IMG/VR virus record: IMGVR_UViG_3300035661_004723
Location: 1 to 39,575 of that record
From: a virus
Reading direction: 5' to 3' (one strand)
DNA: 39,575 bases
Position 1 is the first letter of the stretch. Each line of letters begins with the position of its first letter. Position numbers and translations under genes: made by a program. Below, piece by piece: positions 1 to 7,927 of this stretch. The notes beneath the pieces were generated by a model, which was not told the origin of the DNA, ran no database searches, and saw only the letters and a program-made list of their open reading frames with translations.

Positions 1-1644
1 ATGAACGCTGAAACACCCAGCATCGCCACGCGCGCCGCTCTGTATCTCCGTGTCTCGACCGCGCGGCAGGCCGAGCATGACGTGTCCATCCCCGACCAGA
101 AGCGCCAAGGCGAGACCTACTGCCTGTCGCGCGGCTACCAGCTTATCGACACCTTCGTCGAGCCGGGCGCGACCGCCACCAACGATCGCCGTCCCGAGTT
201 CCAGCGCATGATCGAGGCAGGGACCACCAAGCCCGCGCCCTTCGATATCGTCGTCGTCCACTCGTTCAGCCGCTTCTTCCGCGATCACTTCGAGCTGGAG
301 TTCTACGTCCGCAAGCTGGCCAAGAATGGCGTGAAACTTGTCTCCATCACCCAGGAAATGGGCGACGATCCGATGCACGTCATGATGCGCCAAATCATGG
401 CGCTGTTCGACGAGTACCAGTCCAAGGAGAACGGCAAGCACGTCATGCGCGCCTTGAAGGAGAACGCGCGGCAGGGGTTCTGGAACGGCGCGCTGCCGCC
501 CATCGGCTACCGCATCGTCGCGGCCGAGCAGCGCGGGACGAAGACCAAGAAGAAGCTGGAGATCGATCCGCTGCACGCCGACACGGTGCGGCTGATCTAC
601 CGGCTGGCGCTGGAGGGGAACGGCACATCCGGCCCGATGGGCGTCAAGGCGATCGTGTCGCATCTGAACGCCCGTCGCATCTTCACCCGCGACGGCGGGC
701 GCTGGGGCATCGGCCAGCTTCACCGCATCCTGACGCGGCGCACCTATATCGGTGAGCATGAGTTCAACAAGCGCTCCAAGACCAAGGAACTGAAGCCGGT
801 CAGCGAAATCGTTACCGTCCCGGTGCCGCCGCTGATCGACCTTGAGACCTTCGACGCGGTTCAGGCCCATCTCAAGGCGCGCAATCCCAAGGTCACGCCG
901 CCGCGCGTCGTCAGCGGACCTACCTTGCTTACCGGCATCTGCTTCTGCGCCAAGTGCGGCGGGGCCATGACCATCCGCACCGGTAAGGGTGGGCGCTATC
1001 GCTACTACACCTGCTCGATCAAGGCGCGGCAGGGCGAGACCGGCTGCTCCGGCCGCTCGATCCCGATGGAGAAGCTCGACACCATCGTCGCCGGCCATAT
1101 CGAGGATCGGTTGCTCCAGCCCGACCGGCTGGAGGAGGTGCTGTCCTCCGTCCTCGACCGTCGGCACGAACGGGCCGGACGCCGACAGGAGCATATCGGC
1201 GAGTTGAACCGCCGGGCGGCCGAGACCGACCTTCGACTGAAGCGCCTCTATGACGCGATCGAATCAGGCGTTGCCGATCTCTCCGATCCAGCGCTGAAAA
1301 ACCGCATCGCCGGGTTGAAGGCGCTCCGCGACCAGGCGCAGGTGGATGCCGAGCGGGCGCAAGCCACGCTTGAAAGCTCCGGCAATCAGGCGGTCACGCC
1401 GGCCACCGTGCGCCGGTTCGCCGACGTGGCGCGCCAGCGCCTCCGCCTCGACGGGGGCGGTTATCGGCGGGATCACCTGCGCGCGTTCGCCCAGCGCGTC
1501 GAGGTCGCGGAGACCGAAGTTCGCATCATGGGATCGAAGTGTTGCGCGGCGCGCGATTTGGCAGGAATTTGGGTGCGCTTTGGCAGTAAAAAATCGCGAT
1601 TTTTGGGCATAAAAACGGCCGCAAAAGCGGCCGTTTTGGGCTGA
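1..1644 (+). CDS. Large serine recombinase (resolvase/integrase family)
   Basis: Site-specific DNA recombinase that cuts and rejoins DNA through a serine. The N-terminal resolvase domain (about residues 11-155) has R17-V-S19-T with S19 the likely nucleophile, plus HSFSRFFRD near 82-90. A recombinase domain follows (PPIGYRIV near 165 to about 290), then a zinc ribbon with C314, C316, C319 and two later cysteines near 337 and 347, then a charged coiled coil (about 390-455). The length of 547 aa is normal for the family. The last 40 or so residues look odd: instead of the usual basic tail the frame runs through AT-richer DNA and a terminator hairpin, so the C-terminus may have been replaced. Very high GC and the opposite orientation suggest it is not part of the phage transcription plan. 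Family call firm, role uncertain. Confidence 0.93.
   Translation: MNAETPSIATRAALYLRVSTARQAEHDVSIPDQKRQGETYCLSRGYQLIDTFVEPGATATNDRRPEFQRMIEAGTTKPAPFDIVVVHSFSRFFRDHFELEFYVRKLAKNGVKLVSITQEMGDDPMHVMMRQIMALFDEYQSKENGKHVMRALKENARQGFWNGALPPIGYRIVAAEQRGTKTKKKLEIDPLHADTVRLIYRLALEGNGTSGPMGVKAIVSHLNARRIFTRDGGRWGIGQLHRILTRRTYIGEHEFNKRSKTKELKPVSEIVTVPVPPLIDLETFDAVQAHLKARNPKVTPPRVVSGPTLLTGICFCAKCGGAMTIRTGKGGRYRYYTCSIKARQGETGCSGRSIPMEKLDTIVAGHIEDRLLQPDRLEEVLSSVLDRRHERAGRRQEHIGELNRRAAETDLRLKRLYDAIESGVADLSDPALKNRIAGLKALRDQAQVDAERAQATLESSGNQAVTPATVRRFADVARQRLRLDGGGYRRDHLRAFAQRVEVAETEVRIMGSKCCAARDLAGIWVRFGSKKSRFLGIKTAAKAAVLG
1612..1637 (+). terminator. Rho-independent terminator of the recombinase gene
   Basis: Perfect 11-bp inverted repeat AAAACGGCCGC / GCGGCCGTTTT with an AAAA loop, the second arm ending in TTTT. 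It overlaps the last codons of the recombinase gene. The A and T flanks make it a possible bidirectional terminator, which would also stop transcripts arriving from the minus-strand gene to its right. A weaker repeat, AACCGC / GCGGTT, follows at 1648-1665. Confidence 0.8.
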
Positions 1645-1695
1645 TTAAACCGCGAGAAAGCGGTTCGTTGAAATCCTTGTTAACTATTTCTCGCC

Positions 1696-2082
1696 CTAGT
1701 CGACCTTGAAGTCGACATTTGCCACAACTTCATCGATTACATCGATGACCAGTTTATTGGGCTCGGATCGACAATCCGCTAGGACTTTTTGGATCACCGG
1801 TCTTGCCATTTCATCGGTCATCACAGCCTTAGGCTGTTTGGCCTCTAATACCTTCTGCGAATAGCCAGCGGTGAAGGCAATAATCACGTTCAATTTCACC
1901 GCGCGGTCCATTGTTGAAAGGCCCAGTTTATCGGCCCCGATCGCGTCCACGTCGCTGGTAAACCAGGCGCAAGAGTAGTTCGTCCACTGTGGCAAGATCG
2001 GCTTCTGATCATCAGCCGCAGCAGTGAACGCGCAAGAGCACATGAGAGCGACCGCAAGGCCGCTGATTACCCTGATATTCAT
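1696..2082 (-). CDS. Small secreted protein, possibly HdeA-like
   Basis: 128-aa protein with a clear Sec signal peptide: basic start MNIR, hydrophobic VISGLAVALMCSCAFTAAA, cleavage likely before ADDQK. The mature part is about 105 residues with two cysteines (in NYSCAWF and ADCRSEP) that could form one disulfide, a layout reminiscent of periplasmic HdeA-type acid-stress proteins; this is inference only. The start has a good Shine-Dalgarno (GAGGGTGAG directly upstream). It sits between the recombinase and the phage methylase, separated from the methylase by about 85 nt, so it is either a host gene at the edge or a phage-borne accessory gene. Confidence 0.65.
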   Translation of the reverse strand: MNIRVISGLAVALMCSCAFTAAADDQKPILPQWTNYSCAWFTSDVDAIGADKLGLSTMDRAVKLNVIIAFTAGYSQKVLEAKQPKAVMTDEMARPVIQKVLADCRSEPNKLVIDVIDEVVANVDFKVD

Positions 2083-2167
2083 CTCACCCTCATAAGATAA
2101 CAGTCCCAGAAAACTGCCAAACCGGGGAGTGCTTTACAATGTCAAATAGCAGTGGCCGGTTGAACGA

Positions 2168-2980
2168 TCATCCCTTGGTGATGATCAGTTCCCTGGCCGG
2201 TTTGGTATAGCCGCCGCCATGGGCGGTGTAGGTGGTCGAGACGCGGTCCAGCTTGAAGCCCGCGAATATCTTGCGGATCTCGGGGACGTCGTTGATCGAT
2301 AGCAGGAACCGACCCTTGATGCCGTCGAGTATGGCCGCCAAGCGCTCAAAATCCGCCTTGGCAAACATGCCCTTGCCATAGACGTCTTCGGTGCCCCAAT
2401 AGGGCGGATCGAGATAGAACAGCGTCGATCTGCTGTCATAGCGGCTGATGAAATCGGCATAGGGCAAGCACTCGATGGTGACGCCCGATAGCCGGATGTG
2501 TAGATCCTCAAGCATGGGGATGACATTGAGTGGGTCGAAGCGAGAGCCGCGATCAGGTGAAACGCCGAATGTCCGGCCGGCGATCTTGCCGCCGAATGTT
2601 GTCCGCTGCAAATAGAGGAACCGCGCCGCGCGTTCGAGGTCGGTCAATGTATCGGCCGGCGTTTCCATCAGCCGGTCGAAGTCGACGCGTGTCGTCAGCT
2701 GAAAGCGGATCATCTCGACGAAGGCGGTGTAGTGGCGTTGCAGCACGCGAAAGAAGGTGGCGACATCGCGGTTATAGTCGTTGATGATCTCGCCGGCAGC
2801 GCGGGTCTGGCGGCGGAGGAATATGCCGCCCATGCCAATGAACGGTTCCGCATAGACCTTGTGTGGCATCTTCTCAATGCGGGCGATGATCGTCTTTGCA
2901 AGATTGCGCTTGCCGCCCATATAGGGCGCAACCGGACGAACCGCCACGCTAGACTCTTTACTCATTAATCGGTACTCCAT
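2168..2980 (-). CDS. DNA adenine N6-methyltransferase, D12 class (Dam-like)
   Basis: Transfers a methyl group from AdoMet to adenine N6 in DNA. It shows the D12-class signature: PYMGGKRN at residues 19-26, the AdoMet-binding EPFIGMGG at 45-52, and the catalytic DPPYWG at 191-196. The length of 270 aa matches Dam-like solitary enzymes. No restriction endonuclease is adjacent. It is the last recognisable phage gene at the right end of the Mu map, the position of mom in phage Mu, so it probably protects phage DNA from host restriction; that role is inferred. ATG at 2980 follows AGGGCGGGC; an alternative ATG at 2965 has GGAG nine bases upstream. Target site cannot be read from sequence alone. Confidence 0.92.
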   Translation of the reverse strand: MEYRLMSKESSVAVRPVAPYMGGKRNLAKTIIARIEKMPHKVYAEPFIGMGGIFLRRQTRAAGEIINDYNRDVATFFRVLQRHYTAFVEMIRFQLTTRVDFDRLMETPADTLTDLERAARFLYLQRTTFGGKIAGRTFGVSPDRGSRFDPLNVIPMLEDLHIRLSGVTIECLPYADFISRYDSRSTLFYLDPPYWGTEDVYGKGMFAKADFERLAAILDGIKGRFLLSINDVPEIRKIFAGFKLDRVSTTYTAHGGGYTKPARELIITKG

Positions 2981-3123
2981 GCCCGCCCTGCAGGGTGGCG
3001 GGACGGCCGTGATTCGGCCGGTTATGGTCGTGCGTGGTGCTACACGCGGCTTGGGCTGCTCTAACAGCCCAAGCCCCCGCCGGCTACCTGCCAGCGGAAG
3101 CAGTTCCGATATTCAGCAAATGA

Positions 3124-3141
3124 CCGGCGGTCTCCCGCCGG
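3124..3141 (-). terminator. GC-rich hairpin downstream of the fibre-region genes
   Basis: Perfect 7-bp inverted repeat CCGGCGG / CCGCCGG with a 4-nt loop, about 20 nt past the stop of the preceding minus-strand gene and before the methylase. There is no strong T-run, so factor-independent termination is uncertain. It may separate the methylase from the late operon. Confidence 0.35.
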
Positions 3142-3162
3142 CCATTCATCGTCTGGTCCAGG

Positions 3163-3513
3163 TTACTCGGCCGCAGTCGCCGCAGCCTCGCCACCATCGG
3201 TGGTCGCTGCCGGCGCAATTGCCGCCGCAAGGGCTTCGTTGTCCTTGCCCAGCTCGTCGGCAATCGACTGGATCTGATCTTCGCTGATGCCATTGGCCAG
3301 CGCATCGTCCAGCTTCTTTTTGTAGTCGCCCAACAGACCAAGCGCCTTGTTGAGATTGGTGCCCAACGTGGCAACCTGGCCAGTCAGGGCTTCGACGGAT
3401 TTGTTCATCAGTCCTACCTTAAGAGAGAGTTGAATGATCGCGAGTTCCGTTTTGGTGGTCGCCGCGCTGCGATCGGGACGCGGTTTGGTGAGAAGACTAA
3501 AAGGCCAGATCAT
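3163..3513 (-). CDS. Small phage protein, coiled-coil, unknown function
   Basis: Protein of about 116 aa from the ATG at 3513 (Shine-Dalgarno GAGG five bases upstream). The central part (MNKSVEALTGQVATLG onward) is helical with heptad-like spacing, and the C-terminus is Ala/Thr/Glu-rich. A second possible start is the ATG at 3408, with AAGG upstream, giving an 81-residue protein made only of the coiled-coil part. It closes the tail-fibre region, after the fibre-assembly-like gene. I do not recognise a function; small proteins of this shape are common downstream of phage fibre genes. Confidence 0.6.
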   Translation of the reverse strand: MIWPFSLLTKPRPDRSAATTKTELAIIQLSLKVGLMNKSVEALTGQVATLGTNLNKALGLLGDYKKKLDDALANGISEDQIQSIADELGKDNEALAAAIAPAATTDGGEAAATAAE

Positions 3514-3539
3514 CAGTACCTCGCTGATTGAGACGTCAC

Positions 3540-4064
3540 TTACTCGGGCGGCCATTCAATCGCTGGCAGCATCGCGATGAACGCAGGGATGGAAGGTGCG
3601 GCGATGCGGCCGGCCTGGACATCATCCAACAACTGATAGCAGGCGGCCCAAACAGCATCGCGCCAAGCAACGCAGGCGATGGCATCAGCCCGCCATTTGG
3701 CATTGGTCGATGCGGTATAGGTGCAGACCGACTCAATCGATTTGTAGTGATGTGACTGGACCGTCTCGTCGAGCCAGCCCTCAACCGCCTTTTGATAATC
3801 ATCGAGCAATGGGACCGCCTGATAGCCGGCGCCGTTCCATTTCTCTCGCAAGGCATCCATTGGCGCCGACGAAACGACAATCCCGCCGGATGGTGGCTCA
3901 TGTGGTCCAACCCATGTACCGATGAAGCGGCCGGCCGCATCCACATAGCAAACGACCGTTTCATCGATCGGCGCTTCAGCGGGAATATCCGCGACAAGTT
4001 CGGTCTGCCCCAAGTCGGGGACATCCACAACGACATCGACTGGCTGTTCGGATTGGTCCGTCAT
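3540..4064 (-). CDS. Probable tail fibre assembly or fibre-associated protein
   Basis: 174-aa protein starting at 4064 with MTDQSEQ, chosen because ATGA overlaps the stop of the upstream fibre gene at 4061. The N-terminal third is Val/Asp/Glu-rich; the C-terminal half has the KWRADAIACVAWRDAVWAACYQLL helix pattern and a Pro-rich end (IEWPPE), resembling C-terminal regions of tail fibre assembly chaperones. It directly follows the collagen-like fibre in the operon, where a chaperone is expected. Its first five residues, MTDQS, match those of the fibre itself, suggesting a small duplication of the start region. Function inferred from position and composition. Confidence 0.65.
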   Translation of the reverse strand: MTDQSEQPVDVVVDVPDLGQTELVADIPAEAPIDETVVCYVDAAGRFIGTWVGPHEPPSGGIVVSSAPMDALREKWNGAGYQAVPLLDDYQKAVEGWLDETVQSHHYKSIESVCTYTASTNAKWRADAIACVAWRDAVWAACYQLLDDVQAGRIAAPSIPAFIAMLPAIEWPPE

Positions 4065-5398
4065 TTCCATAACCTCACGCGGACGGTCCATTTCGACGGC
4101 GTCAGCGCAATAACGGCCGCGCCAGTCGCGTCAATGACGGTTGGTGCTGTCGCGCCGACGCGGATCGAAATGCTCGTTGTATCCGTGACGATGGTGGCGC
4201 CCATCGTCGATGGGCCGATCTGTGCGGCGAATAGAAGCTCTTGCCCGACCGTGCAGCCAGCATCTGCCGAGGTACAAACCAATGTCACCATGGCAAGGCG
4301 CACTGCAGCGCCAAGACCATGTGTCAGGGTGAGCGGCGCGCCTAAGGTAAATGTCTGGTCGGCCGGCTGATAGTTCGGGGCCGGCATGGTGGTTGGCAAT
4401 GCGTGTACATGATCGGACCGCGCCGCTTCGGCCGATGTTCCGCCGCTTGCCGTTCCAAGCGCAGCCGGCGTGTTGTTATTGAAGACGGCACTCTTGACCG
4501 TCCGATAGCTGCCGGCATTGGTCGAATAGAAGATGGTTGACGCCCGCGAGCCAACTGCCGCCGTTCCCTTGTTGACGGTGCTCGCCGCACCAGCGGTCAA
4601 GGCGTCGACCGCATCCGTGCCGGATGGAAACACCGATAGATCAAAGCCGGTCGAGGTATTGTTGACAAAGACGATCTCGGCTCCGGTAGCCGGCGGCAAC
4701 TTGACCGCATTGTTACCAGATGTCGGCGCGCAGGTATTGAACACGGCCGTCAGCGGCGCCGCAGCGGCCTGCGTCGTACCGGTCGGGGTAACAGCGGCGG
4801 ATGTGAATGTCATCGAGCCAGAGGCACCTGTCGCACCCGGTGCGCCGCGCACATCGACACCGGATGCGACATCCGCGACCAGACCCGCGACCCCGAGGTA
4901 AAGGCCGGTCGTTGGCTTGACGCCACTGCCGCCGGTCCAATCGACCACTTGAAGCACACGACGTGCGCTATCAGCCACCACTGCCAGCATGGGCGTCCAG
5001 GCATTAGCACCAGCTGCACCATCATTGCCGGGCAGACCTTGAATGCCTGGATTGCCTTGGATGCCGGGATTACCCTGCGCCCCCGGATTACCTTGGACGC
5101 CCTGTGGTCCTCGGATATCGGCAGCAGCGGCGATGTCACTGACAAAGCCATTGCCACCGATATAGACGTTGATGCCGGGTTTCGTACCTGCACCACCTGT
5201 CCAGTCAATCACCTTGACGACGAAGCGCGCGCCATCCGCAATCAAGCCCCAGACCGGCGACCAGCCGTTATCGCCTTTTGCCCCGGTATCACCTTTCGGG
5301 CCGGTGCCGCCATTGCCCTGCGGTGCCTCGCCCATCGAGATAGCGATTGGCAGCTGTTCCGCTATCTCGACAACGATGACCTGTGACTGATCGGTCAT
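4061..5398 (-). CDS. Collagen-like tail fibre with duplicated domain
   Basis: 445-aa fibre protein, probably host-binding. It has Gly-X-Y collagen-like runs at about residues 27-47 (GTGPKGDTGAKGDNG) and about 95-125 (QGNPGAQGNPGIQGNPG), and a short third run. Between them is a tandemly duplicated module of about 55 aa: one copy contains DWTGGAGTKPGINVYIGG, the other DWTGGSGVKPTTGLYLGV, each ending at a collagen segment. The C-terminal 200 residues are Ala/Thr/Gly-rich, beta-type, without a recognised receptor domain. The ATG at 5398 overlaps the stop of the upstream gene (ATGA). Such triple-helical segments normally form trimeric shafts. The repeats allow length changes by recombination. Confidence 0.88.
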   Translation of the reverse strand: MTDQSQVIVVEIAEQLPIAISMGEAPQGNGGTGPKGDTGAKGDNGWSPVWGLIADGARFVVKVIDWTGGAGTKPGINVYIGGNGFVSDIAAAADIRGPQGVQGNPGAQGNPGIQGNPGIQGLPGNDGAAGANAWTPMLAVVADSARRVLQVVDWTGGSGVKPTTGLYLGVAGLVADVASGVDVRGAPGATGASGSMTFTSAAVTPTGTTQAAAAPLTAVFNTCAPTSGNNAVKLPPATGAEIVFVNNTSTGFDLSVFPSGTDAVDALTAGAASTVNKGTAAVGSRASTIFYSTNAGSYRTVKSAVFNNNTPAALGTASGGTSAEAARSDHVHALPTTMPAPNYQPADQTFTLGAPLTLTHGLGAAVRLAMVTLVCTSADAGCTVGQELLFAAQIGPSTMGATIVTDTTSISIRVGATAPTVIDATGAAVIALTPSKWTVRVRLWK

Positions 5399-5775
5399 CT
5401 CGTCACCCGCGCGACGATCTCAAATCCGCCGCGCATGATGGGGAAGGTGTCACCATCCGAGGGTATCAAAAACAGGTCATAAACCTGCTTTGAACTATGC
5501 GGAAACCCGGCGCGGTCGCTCGGCACTTTCAGGTTGCCGGTCTCGGCGGCCGTCAAGCGCAAGGTGACCGTGCCAGTCACAGCATCAATCGAGATCCGGC
5601 CATTCTCTGTCGTGAGTTCGACCGTGACCGCGCTGTTGCTGATGCTCGGCCGAACCTGCATGCGGGCGGTGTAGCCCGTCAGTGGCATGGCGACACCGCC
5701 ACGCTTCAATTGAAGCGTGCGCACGAAAGCCGCACCTTGCTCGCATTGCAGATCCTGATAGGCCGCGATTGTCAT
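5395..5775 (-). CDS. Small fibre-region protein, beta-rich, unknown
   Basis: 126-aa protein, MTIAAYQDLQCEQGAAF onward, with alternating hydrophobic residues typical of beta structure (VTLRLTAAETGNL, GGFEIVARVTR). Comparable small beta proteins precede fibres in many phages and can act as receptor-binding-protein N-terminal or baseplate-attachment domains; this is weak family resemblance, not a clear domain hit. It is coupled to the collagen-like fibre by an ATGA overlap at 5398-5395, so the two products are probably made together and may interact. Confidence 0.7.
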   Translation of the reverse strand: MTIAAYQDLQCEQGAAFVRTLQLKRGGVAMPLTGYTARMQVRPSISNSAVTVELTTENGRISIDAVTGTVTLRLTAAETGNLKVPSDRAGFPHSSKQVYDLFLIPSDGDTFPIMRGGFEIVARVTR

Positions 5776-5847
5776 TTTCTCGCTCTGATCATTTGCATAG
5801 CAAATGCCACAAGTGCGGTGGCTGGGATAACCGGAACGAGTTCCGCC

Positions 5848-6399
5848 TCAAGCCGCCGCCCAATCGATTGCCGCCAGGATGACGTCGATCTCTGCCGCCG
5901 ATTGCGCGGCCGTGACATCCCTCTTGGCTTTCAACCGGGCACGCTCGATGCGGGCACCGATGACTTGCCACTGGCCAAAGGATTGCAGCACCGTTGCCGC
6001 GACCTCGGCAGCACTGGCAGCGGTTATGCCAACCTCGCCATAGATCATCGGGTACTTTGTTGCATCAGGAGCCACATCGGCCTGAAAGCCTTGTGCCTGG
6101 TGGACCTTCTCCTGATAGGTCATCTCCTGGCCAGCCGTGACCGTTATGTACTTCCCGCGCTCGGCACCGGCCGCATTGTCGATGGTCGTGATCGCGCGTT
6201 CTTTCAGGTAGTCGAGCGGCGGTGCGGCCGGCGTCGGCATTGAGAAGGAATTGGTCACCGCGATATAGGTCGCGCCAATGTTGGCGGTATCGGACTGCAT
6301 AAGGAATTCGCCCTCGGGCAATTCCAAGGTTTGCTCGGCGTCCAGCTCGATGGCGTTGAGGACCAGATGGCTGACGTCGGAAACGATTACGTATCTCAT
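5848..6399 (-). CDS. Probable tail fibre assembly protein
   Basis: 183-aa protein. The start is set at the ATG at 6399 (MRYVIVSDVSH), 11 nt after the upstream fibre gene, with AGAGG seven bases before it; the longer open frame upstream lies inside the fibre gene. The N-terminal part is short and beta-like (LELPEGEFLMQSD). From DYLKERAITTIDNAAGAERGKYIT on it is helical, with a YLKERAI...YQEKVHQAQGF pattern often seen in C-terminal parts of fibre assembly and fibre-tip proteins. It directly follows a Mu-type fibre gene, as fibre chaperones do. A 72-nt gap with no obvious signal follows it. Confidence 0.65.
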   Translation of the reverse strand: MRYVIVSDVSHLVLNAIELDAEQTLELPEGEFLMQSDTANIGATYIAVTNSFSMPTPAAPPLDYLKERAITTIDNAAGAERGKYITVTAGQEMTYQEKVHQAQGFQADVAPDATKYPMIYGEVGITAASAAEVAATVLQSFGQWQVIGARIERARLKAKRDVTAAQSAAEIDVILAAIDWAAA

Positions 6400-6409
6400 G
6401 ATTGACCTC

Positions 6410-7336
6410 TTAGCCGTCGTATTCTTCAAGGATGATGAAGCCGTCAGAGCCAGCGGCACCCGCAGCTGTCGATGACGCATTGTTGTAGGCAGCCTGACCA
6501 CCTGTCGCGCCTGCGGCCGAATTCGCATCTGGCGACTGTCCGTTGATGGCGGTCGCCTGTGGCGTCAAGCGGCTGGGTGGCCCGCCATAGCCGAAGGGGC
6601 CAACGCTGGCGGCACCGGGGGTCGTGGTAAGAATTGTCGGGGCACCGAATGTATAGGTGGCATTCATGCCGGGATTGCCTTTGAGATTGATGTCGCCATT
6701 GAGGCCTATGCCACCGTCACCCGTCGCGGTTCCCCAAGTCGATCCATCAACCCTGGCGCCACCCTTGCCACCGGTCGCACTCAGATACGGTGTCGTACCG
6801 AAGCTTGTATTGCCGCCGTCGCCGCCATCGGTTGGCATCGCGGTGCCCGCGATGCCCTTGGCACCAATGATGTAGCTCTCACTGGCCAGAAGTGCAGAGA
6901 CGAGAATGCTCTTCATTGCCGTGCCACCGGCACCAGAGTTGCCACCTTGTGGTGCCGCGCTTCCGATGCCCTTCGCGCCACCGGAGCCGCCGGACGCGCC
7001 ATAGCACCAGACGATGATGCGCTTCGCGTTTGCCAGCAGATCAGTTGCCTTGACCAATGTCCCGCTGGTGATCAGCTTGCGCCGACGCAGCAGCTTGCCT
7101 GTCGTGACGCCGCCTATCATTGACTGAATGGCGGTGAGCAGCTGGTCACGGTGCGATGGATCGAGAACCACGCCCGTTGACTCGATGACGTTTGCGATCT
7201 CTTCCTGCACGTTGTTGAACCAAAGAGCGTTCAACTGCGTTGATGGTGTTCCAGATACCGGGTCGCCGTCCTTGAAGCCGGGTTTCCCGGCGCCGAATAG
7301 GTCAACGGCCTTCGTTGTCGTATCGATGCGCTTCAT
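6410..7336 (-). CDS. Tail fibre / collar-type protein, glycine-rich
   Basis: 308-aa fibre. The N-terminal 80 residues (MKRIDTTTKAVDLFGAGKPGF ... LNALWFNNVQEEIANVIE) form the conserved baseplate-attachment region found in Mu-like and P2-like fibres. The C-terminal 200 residues are strongly Gly/Ala-rich (WCYGASGGSGGAKGIGSAAPQ), ending ADGFIILEEYDG-like in GSDGFIILEEYDG, a type of tip that forms glycine-rich trimeric bundles. It follows the gp48-like gene directly, the place of the fibre gene in Mu. Two unrelated fibre types in one phage suggest either two fibres or a fibre with separate shaft components. Confidence 0.85.
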   Translation of the reverse strand: MKRIDTTTKAVDLFGAGKPGFKDGDPVSGTPSTQLNALWFNNVQEEIANVIESTGVVLDPSHRDQLLTAIQSMIGGVTTGKLLRRRKLITSGTLVKATDLLANAKRIIVWCYGASGGSGGAKGIGSAAPQGGNSGAGGTAMKSILVSALLASESYIIGAKGIAGTAMPTDGGDGGNTSFGTTPYLSATGGKGGARVDGSTWGTATGDGGIGLNGDINLKGNPGMNATYTFGAPTILTTTPGAASVGPFGYGGPPSRLTPQATAINGQSPDANSAAGATGGQAAYNNASSTAAGAAGSDGFIILEEYDG

Positions 7337-7342
7337 GCCGTT

Positions 7343-7927
7343 CTAAACTCCATAAGCAAAAATGACGGTGGTATGTGCTGGCTTCAATTGGTTGATGACG
7401 CATTCAAGAACGGTGTCACCCCAAAATCGCAGGTACTCGGAGCAACCGGAATTCGCGGTGAAGTCGCGCTCTAGCGTCGTCTCATGAATGTTGAGGCGCC
7501 AGGCGTAGCACCATGGATCAGTGAACAAGATATCGGTGCAGGACGAGTCGGCCGTGTAAGGCGTGAACTCGGTAATGGTCGGATTGACATAGCCAAGGGC
7601 GGTCGCGATGCCGATGAAATAGGCGCGGCTCTGGTCACCAACCGATGTCAATTTCTGGACCAAGCGCGCGCGCCTGGCTGTGAAGCTGTCGAGTGGACCG
7701 GTGCAGGGGTCTGGCAGGCCGGCGACATTCTCCCAATCGGTGAGCATTTCACCGGTTGTGCGTGGGTCGGCTTCCTCAATCAGATCATCGCCACGGCCGT
7801 CGATCCGCGCCAACTCGGATGCCGGCATGTCCAGCGTCTGGGAAATCACCGTGTTGCTGTCACGCGGCCAGACATCCCCGGTCGGCAGCAGTGCCGTCAG
7901 CTGATCGAGATAGGCCGCCTGGTTCAT
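7343..7927 (-). CDS. Mu gp48-like tail/baseplate protein (DUF2313)
   Basis: 194-aa protein that closes the baseplate wedge genes. The start at 7927 (MNQAAYLDQLTALLPTGDVWPRD) overlaps the stop of the gp47-like gene by four bases. Family features seen are the N-terminal LTALLPTGDVW, the central DWENVAGLPDPCTG, and a C-terminal ECVINQLKPAHTTVIFAYG. In Mu, gp48 (YmfQ/DUF2313 family) acts with gp47 in the baseplate and precedes the fibres, as here. A longer open frame upstream exists but lies entirely inside the neighbouring gene. Confidence 0.9.
   Translation of the reverse strand: MNQAAYLDQLTALLPTGDVWPRDSNTVISQTLDMPASELARIDGRGDDLIEEADPRTTGEMLTDWENVAGLPDPCTGPLDSFTARRARLVQKLTSVGDQSRAYFIGIATALGYVNPTITEFTPYTADSSCTDILFTDPWCYAWRLNIHETTLERDFTANSGCSEYLRFWGDTVLECVINQLKPAHTTVIFAYGV

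Noticed and set aside
1501-1644. Simple frameshift repair of the recombinase C-terminus
   Set aside because: Neither of the other two frames gives a recognisable family tail past about residue 510, so a single indel does not restore it by eye.
2120-2167. Phage right terminus at the TGTCAAATAGC near 2140
   Set aside because: It starts with TG as Mu-type ends do, but I found no matching inverted end near the right side and no 5-bp duplication, so I do not call it.
5497-6243. Plus-strand ORF of 248 codons across fibre-region genes
   Set aside because: It lies opposite two well-formed minus-strand genes and has the composition of a shadow frame in GC-rich DNA.
4061-7336. Diversity-generating retroelement or invertible fibre cassette
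   Set aside because: No reverse transcriptase, no template/variable repeat pair, no Gin-type invertase and no inverted copies of fibre ends were seen next to the fibres.
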